DNA of 64,000 bases. It comes from Ignavibacteriae bacterium HGW-Ignavibacteriae-1 (GTDB taxonomy: Bacteria; Bacteroidota; Ignavibacteria; Kapaibacteriales; UBA2268). Location of the stretch: contig PGYU01000006.1 of assembly GCA_002839825.1 (NCBI GenBank), forward strand, positions 1-64,000, read 5' to 3'. Numbering within the stretch: position 1 is the first letter of the stretch; each line of letters opens with the position of its first letter. Position numbers and translations under genes: made by a program. Shown piece by piece: positions 53,958-60,958 of the stretch. The notes beneath the pieces were generated by a model. The model was not told the origin of the DNA, did not search any database, and saw only the letters and a list, made by a program, of their open reading frames with translations.

Positions 53958-55051
53958 AAACATTCGTTGATTTTCGTATTTTCTTAATAGTTGTCGTTGT
54001 AGTCATCTTACTAGCATCCTGCGATGAGATTGATAAAGTATTCAATCCATCATCAGATGATTATTTGATAAACAAAACTATTCAAGCAAGTTCAGAAGAA
54101 CAGATTATTGAATCAGGCAGCGATTTCAAAATGATATTCCCTGCAAATTATATTTCAGGCGACCTGGAAGTCAAAGTAAAAAAAGAAAGTTCAGCGCCGG
54201 ATATGAATAATCCTAATCAGAAGCCCGGCAAAAACTTTTTCAAAATCAAATTCAGCGGTGAAACTGAATTTCTTCATCCCGTTAAGCTCATTATCAATTA
54301 TGATAAGTCTTCTATCCCAACAGGTAAAACAGCTCAGGAGTCAGTATTCGGCTACATTTATTCATCCGGCTCCTGGAAACTTGCAGATTATCAACTCGAT
54401 GAACCAAACGGAAAAATCATCATAAGCATATCCAGTATTTTAGATAAAATCAATAAAGATGAACCTATTTTGCTTGATGAAGTAGAAACTATAATTGGTG
54501 ACGCTTATACAACAACAGATGAAGGACAGAAAGATGAGTTCACATGCGACTGTGGTTGGGAAGTTGATTACTCGAAACTAAAGATGAAGCAGGAACGAGT
54601 TTATTTTTGGGGTTGGGTTGTTTATTATGTCAATGAAAAAGGTATTAGACATGGACCTGAAATTTGTTGGTATGATGAAGAAAAAACACAATTGCAAGAG
54701 GAAAAATGCAATTATGATTTCAATGGCAAATCAAAACCACATGGTAGAGCCGTAGGTTATTTTAAAGATGGACAAATTTTTTCAAAACATTATTTCAAAG
54801 AGGGCAACCTGCACGGCAAACGTGAAGTATGGTGGGAAAACGGTACAAAAAGTTCTGAATCTAATTTTTTTGAAGGCAAATACCATGGAAAGCATGTTAA
54901 ATGGGAGAGAAATGGGACACTAAAAGAAGAGGGGCAATATACTTATGGTGACCGAACCGGAGTCTGGTGGTTTTATAACTATGGTGTGTGTTCGTATGGC
55001 GCAAATTATCGCGACGGCACCGGCGAAATAGAATATCTTGACTGTAATTAA
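53954..55051 (+). CDS. Lipoprotein with ZU5-like N-terminal domain and MORN-type C-terminus
   Basis: The lipobox 'LASC' places Cys at 23. The N-terminal ~165 mature residues nearly duplicate the preceding gene. After 'IIGDAYTTTDEG' the protein instead has a set of MORN/YwqK-like repeats ('RHGPEICWYDEEK', 'GYFKDGQIFSKHYFKEGNLH', 'GKREVWWENGTKSSESNFFE', 'GKYHGKHVKWERNGTLKEEG'). Such repeats are found in YwqK-type immunity proteins and surface proteins. It is the last gene of the operon. Confidence 0.75.
   Translation: MKTFVDFRIFLIVVVVVILLASCDEIDKVFNPSSDDYLINKTIQASSEEQIIESGSDFKMIFPANYISGDLEVKVKKESSAPDMNNPNQKPGKNFFKIKFSGETEFLHPVKLIINYDKSSIPTGKTAQESVFGYIYSSGSWKLADYQLDEPNGKIIISISSILDKINKDEPILLDEVETIIGDAYTTTDEGQKDEFTCDCGWEVDYSKLKMKQERVYFWGWVVYYVNEKGIRHGPEICWYDEEKTQLQEEKCNYDFNGKSKPHGRAVGYFKDGQIFSKHYFKEGNLHGKREVWWENGTKSSESNFFEGKYHGKHVKWERNGTLKEEGQYTYGDRTGVWWFYNYGVCSYGANYRDGTGEIEYLDCN
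54014..54520 (+). repeat. Direct repeat 2 of the duplicated lipoprotein N-terminal region
   Basis: This is the second copy of the block at 52911-53417. The similarity drops off abruptly just after the codons for 'AYTTTDEG', where the C-terminal domains diverge. Confidence 0.85.
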
Positions 55052-55072
55052 AAATTGTATAGTACTAAAAAT

Positions 55073-55097
55073 AGAAGCTGCCCATTTGGACAGCTTC
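55073..55097 (-). terminator. Terminator-like hairpin
   Basis: AGAAGCTGCCC and the matching GGACAGCTTCT flank ATTT; the minus strand runs into ATTTTTAG, so it can stop transcription from the NTF2-like gene. The core AGCTGCCCATTTGGACAGCT is the exact reverse complement of the terminator core at 32222. Confidence 0.7.
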
Positions 55098-55115
55098 TGA
55101 AAATCTCATCCCGTC

Positions 55116-55210
55116 CCGTCAGTTGTTCTAAAGTTAGTGTACCGTCAATAATTACAACAGACGACTATAATTCAGATTCATCCCTATCCGTCAATTATAA
55201 CAAGTGACGG
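55116..55210 (+). mobile_element. MITE-like element, copy C
   Basis: CCGTCAGTTGTT (55116-55127) and AACAAGTGACGG (55199-55210) match the terminal repeats of copies A and B with one mismatch. The inverted repeat extends to GTCCCGTCAG (55113) and TGACGGGAC (to 55213). The interior matches copies A and B at about three of four bases. It sits 9 bases beyond the stop codon of the minus-strand NTF2-like gene. Confidence 0.75.
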
Positions 55211-55219
55211 GACATGAAT

Positions 55220-55579
55220 TTATGCGTAAAGTTGCGAAACGTCCAAGAAGATTTCGTAATCTTTGACTTTGTCGTCCACCAAACCCAACACGTTGCAGAA
55301 TCCTACTGTGAGTTGCGTGTCATTGTGCCTTGTGTAGGTCACTTTCCCTTTGGAGATTACTGTGTTGCCGTCTTGAAAAACTGACAATTCTGAATGTTGG
55401 AGCCCTTTGATTGAATCGAAAAAGCCGCCTACAGCTTGCTCGACATTGTCTTTGCCTTCAACAGGAGGGAAATTGCCCATAGTAAAGGTTACGTCTTCAG
55501 CTAAAAATGATGCGAATGATTTGGCATCTCTGCCATCTATTGCTTTGAACAGGTCGTCAGACCAATCTTGATAATTCAT
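55220..55579 (-). CDS. NTF2-like (SnoaL-type) protein
   Basis: The 119-residue protein shows the NTF2/SnoaL cone fold: 'WSDDLFKAIDGRDAKSFASF', 'EDVTFTMGNFPPVEGKDNVE' and 'LSVFQDGNTVISKGKVTYTR'. No signal peptide is present. Functions of such proteins range from isomerases to polyketide cyclases, so none can be assigned. It is monocistronic, with the TIR element and terminator-like hairpin at its 3' side. Confidence 0.85.
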   Translation of the reverse strand: MNYQDWSDDLFKAIDGRDAKSFASFLAEDVTFTMGNFPPVEGKDNVEQAVGGFFDSIKGLQHSELSVFQDGNTVISKGKVTYTRHNDTQLTVGFCNVLGLVDDKVKDYEIFLDVSQLYA

Positions 55580-55697
55580 AATTATAATTATTTTGTAAAA
55601 TGAAACATAAACTCACACTTAAACGCAATAACGAAATTAATAGTTTATGCTAATTTAAAAATGTAAAATAATTAATATTATCTTAGCCTAATGCATT

Positions 55698-56648
55698 CTA
55701 AAATACTCGGTCAGCTTTTGATAGAAGGCTGTCCGGAATGCTCAGACCTTGCTCTTGAGCGGTCTTTTTATTGATGTAAAATGTGTATTTTACGATGGGT
55801 TTCATCCCAAAGTCAGTGGTCTTTTTGCCTGATAGGATTTCTGCCGCTATTTTGCCCGATTCCAAGCCCCAGAAATCATAGTCAACACCAAATCCAATTG
55901 CCGCGCCTTTTTCGACTTGTAGCGGGTCGGTAACGAAAACGGGGATTTTCTTTTCGCCGGCAATCTTCGAAATATATGGCAAACCGAGATAGACTGTGTT
56001 ATCCGCCGATGCGATTATGACTTGGGCATCTTTCGAAACTATTGTCTGGATTGCTTGGGCGATGTCGTTTGAATTGTAAACAGGCAGGTCAATCACTTTT
56101 ATATTTCGTCGCGTGAATTCTTTAATCAATTGATTTGCAGAAAATTGGGCGTTAGGCTCGGAAATGCTGTACGGCAGACCCACAATTTGCAAATCCGGCA
56201 CGAAACTCAAGACCAAGTCAACGAATTCGACTATCTTGAATGGGTCATAAACTCCGGCTAAATTCGCGGGTGAGGACGTCATTCCGGCTTGTTCCGGACT
56301 GAATGTAACTGTCGCCACAACGGGTATGTTTTTGATTTTTTGTGCGGCTGCCACCATACACGGAGTCGAATTTGTGATTATCATATCGGCATTTGCCATT
56401 TCGAATGCACTCAGGATTTGCACGATATTGCCGATTTCGCTTTGAGCGTTTTTGTAGTCAATTTTTATGTTTTCGCCATCTCGGTATCCTGCATCTTCGA
56501 GCGATTTAATCACCCCCAATCGTGCTTGGTCTAATGCGGGGTCTTCGGATATTTGCACTATGCCGATGTAGAGTTTGCCATCTTTTTTGTTGCAAGCGTT
56601 AATTAAAACAGAAGCTAAAATTATAAGAAAAACAAAGTAAATTTTCAT
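55698..56648 (-). CDS. ABC transporter substrate-binding lipoprotein, TrpX-like
   Basis: The start is set at the codon for 'MKIYFVFLIILASVLINAC' (ATG, with an alternative four codons earlier at 56660); the lipobox is 'INAC'. The mature part is a two-lobe periplasmic binding protein: 'IGIVQISEDPALDQARLGVI', 'GENIKIDYKNAQSEIGNIVQ' and 'DYDFWGLESGKIAAEILSGK' are typical of the TrpX/ABC_sub_bind family for aromatic amino acids. No permease or ATPase gene is adjacent, so it is an orphan component or has a signalling role. Confidence 0.85.
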   Translation of the reverse strand: MKIYFVFLIILASVLINACNKKDGKLYIGIVQISEDPALDQARLGVIKSLEDAGYRDGENIKIDYKNAQSEIGNIVQILSAFEMANADMIITNSTPCMVAAAQKIKNIPVVATVTFSPEQAGMTSSPANLAGVYDPFKIVEFVDLVLSFVPDLQIVGLPYSISEPNAQFSANQLIKEFTRRNIKVIDLPVYNSNDIAQAIQTIVSKDAQVIIASADNTVYLGLPYISKIAGEKKIPVFVTDPLQVEKGAAIGFGVDYDFWGLESGKIAAEILSGKKTTDFGMKPIVKYTFYINKKTAQEQGLSIPDSLLSKADRVF

Positions 56649-56764
56649 AATAACATCCATTCATTTTGACAAATTTATAAGTTTAAATATAATAAATTCA
56701 ATCTTAAGGTAGTCTAATTCTAAGTTAAGTTTCAAATTAAAATTTTATATTCATAAGGAGTATT

Positions 56765-57127
56765 ATGTATTTACTGACAATTGGTCTCGGAGCGGTATTA
56801 GTTTTGTTGGGTTTGGGAAGTTATGTTGGTTCAGGAGCTCAAAGTGTAACGGCATTGATTCCGGCATTTATCGGGTTGCCAATTCTGATTCTCGGTTTAA
56901 TTGCCAGAAATGAGGGGCGTCGTAAAATTGCAATTCATATTGCTATCGTATTGGTTCTGCTCGGATTTATCGGGACTGTTCCGGGTGTGTTCAAATTATT
57001 CAGTCATTTGGGTGGTGCAGAAATAGAGCGTCTTGCAGCAGTTTATGTGCAATCTATTATGGCTGTTCTGTGTTTTATTTATTTGATTTTTGCGGTCAAA
57101 TCATTTGTAGATGCACGTCGCAAATAA
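56765..57127 (+). CDS. Small four-helix membrane protein
   Basis: The 120 residues contain four hydrophobic segments (about 5-22, 27-45, 55-75, 92-112) separated by short basic loops ('RNEGRRK', 'DARRK'). AAGGAG at 56755-56760 and the ATG at 56765 make a good start. I recognise no family. It converges on the second PAS kinase with 2 bases between stops. Confidence 0.7.
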   Translation: MYLLTIGLGAVLVLLGLGSYVGSGAQSVTALIPAFIGLPILILGLIARNEGRRKIAIHIAIVLVLLGFIGTVPGVFKLFSHLGGAEIERLAAVYVQSIMAVLCFIYLIFAVKSFVDARRK

Positions 57128-57129
57128 TA

Positions 57130-58815
57130 TCAGCGATAATTAATTTCGATTACAGGTAAAATTAACGTGAAAGTACTTCCAACATCGGGAGTACTTTCTA
57201 CGATTATATCGCCACCATTCATAGAGGCAAATTCTTTACTCAACAATAATCCCAATCCCGTACCTTTTTCGCCTTCTGTACCCAATCTGGCATGAGAATT
57301 TGCAATTTTGAATAAATTTTCCAATGATGCTTTGTCCATTCCAATTCCGGTATCTTTGACGGAAACAATTACATGGTCATCGTGACTTTCGCAATTTAAT
57401 GTGACATTGCCGTTTGTGGGTGTGAATTTTATCGCATTACTCAACAGATTTCTCAAAATTGTTTTTATCATTTCAATATCTCCGTAAATGATAAAATCGA
57501 GCTCACAAATTAGATTTAAATCAATGTTTTTGCGTTGAGCATTTTCCATGTTCAGTCTGAATGAGCTTTCAATTACTTCGCTAATTTGGAAGTATTGGGG
57601 TCTTGGCACTAATTTATTAGTTTGAGACATTGACCATTGCAACAAATTTTCGAGCAGATTGAATAGTGCCGATGATGCTTCTTTCAGATTGATTGTATAT
57701 TCTTTGATTTGATTTGTAGGTAATGCGTCAAAATTGTCTGCCAAGTCTTTCAGCATCATCATAATTCCGGTCAATGGACTTCGGAGATCATGAGCAATAA
57801 TATTGAAGAATGTATCCTTATCGGTATTCAATTCTTTGAGTAATTGCTGGGTTTCTTCCTGCTTGTGCTCCATTTCTTTGCGAGCAGTAATGTCGGAATA
57901 GCTCCCTACAGCCACTCGAGTGCCATTGAACAAAGTGTGTTTGACCGAACGCTCGTTTATCCAAATATAGTTTCCGTTTGGATGCAACCACCGATATTCT
58001 ACAATGTACGGTTTGTTAGTATCAAACAGTGCATCAAATTCAATATCAACTCTATCTTTATCACTAGGATGAATTCTATCAAACCAAATTGCTTTACTGT
58101 TTGTGATTATTTCACTTGGTGTAAAACCTGTGATATTATATATATTCGGACTGACATAGTAGGTATGTCCATTTCTATCCAAAATCCATGTTGCATCAGG
58201 AATGTTTTCCACAAGCAGCTTGTATCGCTCTTCGCTATCAGCTAATTTGGCGAGTGTTAACTCTCTTTCTTTTTCGGACGAAATTTGTTGGCTGATATCA
58301 ACTGCAATTCCAATGACAAATTCCATATTATACTCGGTGAATTTAACCTTGGTTATAGTCAAATCGCACCACACGAAGTGTCCGTCTTTATGCAAATAAG
58401 GCTTTTCAAATCTATGAGTATTGATTCCTTTTTCGCTAAATTCTTTCACTAATTCAATTTCAGCCTCATAAACTTCTTTCTCCGATAAATCAGACAAATG
58501 TAATTTGAGGAATTCTTCTTGAGTATAGCCCAATAGCTTACAAAAGGCATTGTTTACGTCAAGTATGATCATGTTTTCGACATCAAAAATCACTATGCCT
58601 GCGGGTGTATGGTCGAATATACTACGGAAAAAGAAGTCGCTCTCGAGTTTTTGCTCGAGCACATCTTGTATGTCTGATTTATGTTCGGTCAATTTCGAAC
58701 CGATTTCATCAGCAATAATTTTTTTCAGATATCTATTCTCAGACTTTAGTCTTTCGATTGTACCAATTAATGTTTTTATGTCGTTTTGGACATTTAGCAT
58801 ACTATAATTAATCAT
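57130..58815 (-). CDS. PAS sensor histidine kinase
   Basis: The 561-residue protein has no membrane segment. A short coiled coil precedes two PAS domains ('FFRSIFDHTPAGIVIFDVEN' and 'DATWILDRNGHTYYVSPNIY'; the second ends 'RVAVGSYSDITARK'). HisKA shows 'FFNIIAHDLRSPLTGIM' and the ATPase domain 'NLLSNAIKF', 'DTGIGM' and 'GTGLGLLLSKEF'. The kinase core closely resembles that of the 11068 kinase. No response regulator is adjacent. The signal is unknown. Confidence 0.93.
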   Translation of the reverse strand: MINYSMLNVQNDIKTLIGTIERLKSENRYLKKIIADEIGSKLTEHKSDIQDVLEQKLESDFFFRSIFDHTPAGIVIFDVENMIILDVNNAFCKLLGYTQEEFLKLHLSDLSEKEVYEAEIELVKEFSEKGINTHRFEKPYLHKDGHFVWCDLTITKVKFTEYNMEFVIGIAVDISQQISSEKERELTLAKLADSEERYKLLVENIPDATWILDRNGHTYYVSPNIYNITGFTPSEIITNSKAIWFDRIHPSDKDRVDIEFDALFDTNKPYIVEYRWLHPNGNYIWINERSVKHTLFNGTRVAVGSYSDITARKEMEHKQEETQQLLKELNTDKDTFFNIIAHDLRSPLTGIMMMLKDLADNFDALPTNQIKEYTINLKEASSALFNLLENLLQWSMSQTNKLVPRPQYFQISEVIESSFRLNMENAQRKNIDLNLICELDFIIYGDIEMIKTILRNLLSNAIKFTPTNGNVTLNCESHDDHVIVSVKDTGIGMDKASLENLFKIANSHARLGTEGEKGTGLGLLLSKEFASMNGGDIIVESTPDVGSTFTLILPVIEINYR

Positions 58816-58891
58816 TTTTTATATAGATAATCGCCAAAGTAACTACAAAAATCTAATAATCAAAATAATTTTTATTAATTTATTAATTTTT

Positions 58892-59641
58892 CTATACTTT
58901 ATATCGTTCCAACTTGAAAGTTTCGCCTAAATATCTTTTGCGTACTTCCTCGTTATCGGCTATCTCAGCGGCTGTTCCGGAGATATAAATTGTACCGTCA
59001 ATTAATATATATGCGCGGTCTGTTATTGATAAAGTTTCATGAACATTATGGTCTGTAATTAAAACTCCAATATTTTGCTCCTTTAGTTTGGAAACCATTT
59101 TCATGATGTCTTCGACTGCAATTGGGTCAATCCCGGCAAAAGGTTCGTCTAAAAGTACGAATTTCGGTTCAGATGCCAGCGTTCGAGCTATTTCGCAACG
59201 GCGTCTTTCCCCGCCGGATAGCATGTAGCCGGTAGATTTGCGGATGTGTTGAATGCCGAATTCATTTATTAATCGTTCGAGTTTTTCTTTCCGTTGGCTT
59301 GCGGTAAATCTTTGCATCTGCAAAATCGCCCGAATATTATTCTCCACCGACATTTTCCTGAATACTGAGGGCTCTTGCGGTAGATAGCTCAATCCCAGTC
59401 GAGACCTTCGATACATCGGTTTGCCTGTAATATCATTTCCATCTAACTTGACTATGCCACTATTTGGCTTAATCATACCTACAATCATGTAGAATGTGGT
59501 AGTTTTTCCGGCTCCGTTTGGACCCAGCAATCCTACCACTTCACCTTGTTTAATGTTGATTGAAACGTTGTTTACTACTACGCGTTTTTTGTAACGTTTT
59601 ACTAAATTCTCGGCTGACAATTCACTTTGTTGAGTTTCCAA
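58892..59641 (-). CDS. lptB: LPS export ABC transporter ATPase
   Basis: The ATPase powers extraction of lipopolysaccharide from the inner membrane via LptFG. Walker A is 'GPNGAGKTT' (40-48), the Q-loop '[17 protein letters not shown]' is the LptB type, the signature 'LSGGERRR' and Walker B '[13 protein letters not shown]' follow. At 249 residues it matches LptB. Its start is 5 bases after the htrA stop, so they share a transcript. lptA, lptC, lptF and lptG are not in the window. Confidence 0.95.
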   Translation of the reverse strand: METQQSELSAENLVKRYKKRVVVNNVSINIKQGEVVGLLGPNGAGKTTTFYMIVGMIKPNSGIVKLDGNDITGKPMYRRSRLGLSYLPQEPSVFRKMSVENNIRAILQMQRFTASQRKEKLERLINEFGIQHIRKSTGYMLSGGERRRCEIARTLASEPKFVLLDEPFAGIDPIAVEDIMKMVSKLKEQNIGVLITDHNVHETLSITDRAYILIDGTIYISGTAAEIADNEEVRKRYLGETFKLERYKV

Positions 59642-59646
59642 TTTTT

Positions 59647-60843
59647 TTACCTTCGAGGTCTTTGTTCTAATTTTAAATTAACAGAATGTTCTTTTCCGTC
59701 CCTTAATACCTTGAAATTCAGAGTCTGTCCTGTAACTGCATCGCCTGTTGCTATCAAATAGTCCTCGAGACGGAGAATTTTATATCCGTCAATCTCGGAA
59801 ACTACGTCACCAAGTTTTACGCCGGATTTTTCTGCCGGTGAATTATTCAGCATCCCAAATACCACAACTCCTTCTTGCAAATTCGAGCCAATGTATCTCG
59901 CTAACTGTTCGTCCAATTCTCGAGGTTCAATTCCTGTGTAATAGTCTCTGTCAATTTGGCTTTTGCTCTTCAATAATTCGACAATTTTCTTTACTCTATC
60001 AATAGGAATAGAAAATCCTATGCCAATACTACCCGCACCCTGTCTATTTTGCGAGGTAGAATAAATTATCGTATTCATGGCAATAACTTCGCCCAGCGAG
60101 TTGACTAATGGTCCGCCGGAATTCCCCGAACTAATGGCAGCATCAGTTTGTAACATTCCCCTATATACACGGTTGTACGGTGAATCTTCGTGTAACATAT
60201 TAATATTATTATTCGAAACTACTCCAACAGTTACTGTGGGTTTTGCATTACGGTCGAAAAGTCCGAACGGATTGCCAAATGCGATGACCCATTCACCGAT
60301 TATTGCATCACTTGAAGTGCCCAATTTGAGATAGGGCAAATTATTTCCCTTTATTTTAAGCAAAGCGACATCGGTCACCATGTCCGAGCCGATTATTTCA
60401 GCTTCGTGCTTTGTGCCGTCAGTCATTGTAACGATGATTTTTGAGGCATTTCCGGCTACGTGATGATTAGATAAAATATAGCCGTCTGGTGAGATGATGA
60501 ATCCGGAACCTAAGCCTTGGACTTCGTATTCTTGGACTCTGCTGCCACTATTCCCGAAAAAGCGTCTGAACATCGGGTCATCTAAAAATGGATGCCGATA
60601 GACCACTTGACGGACTTCTGTAACGTTTATACCGACAATTGCAGGGCTGCAAATTGCAATTGCATCTGTGATGGCATTTCTGCGCGAATTGCTAATGTCA
60701 TTGTTAGTTGTTGATAATTTTTCAACCCTATTTTCATTGAGCGCCAAGTCGTTTTTCTTGTTAGATTCGTTATTACTCTGTGCTTCGCACGATATTAGAA
60801 AGGCAATTATTAATGTTGCTGCAAATATTGTTCTGTATATCAT
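59647..60843 (-). CDS. HtrA/DegP-type serine protease with lipoprotein signal
   Basis: A lipobox 'LISC' (Cys19) replaces the usual cleavable signal. The trypsin-like domain has His128 in 'SNHHVAG', Asp158 in 'TDVALLK' and Ser242 in 'SGNSGGP'. A single PDZ domain follows (about 305-390, '[20 protein letters not shown]'), so the protein is DegS-like in layout, but anchored by lipid. It would degrade misfolded envelope proteins. Cotranscription with lptB fits a role in envelope integrity. Confidence 0.92.
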   Translation of the reverse strand: MIYRTIFAATLIIAFLISCEAQSNNESNKKNDLALNENRVEKLSTTNNDISNSRRNAITDAIAICSPAIVGINVTEVRQVVYRHPFLDDPMFRRFFGNSGSRVQEYEVQGLGSGFIISPDGYILSNHHVAGNASKIIVTMTDGTKHEAEIIGSDMVTDVALLKIKGNNLPYLKLGTSSDAIIGEWVIAFGNPFGLFDRNAKPTVTVGVVSNNNINMLHEDSPYNRVYRGMLQTDAAISSGNSGGPLVNSLGEVIAMNTIIYSTSQNRQGAGSIGIGFSIPIDRVKKIVELLKSKSQIDRDYYTGIEPRELDEQLARYIGSNLQEGVVVFGMLNNSPAEKSGVKLGDVVSEIDGYKILRLEDYLIATGDAVTGQTLNFKVLRDGKEHSVNLKLEQRPRR

Positions 60844-60958
60844 ACCCTTACTTTACAAATATTTTTATAAATTTGTGAATAACTTATATTTTTTATTTTA
60901 TAAATCATAGTTGTTTTACGATTTTTTGTTAGATAAATTTTAGACGATTAAATTAAGA

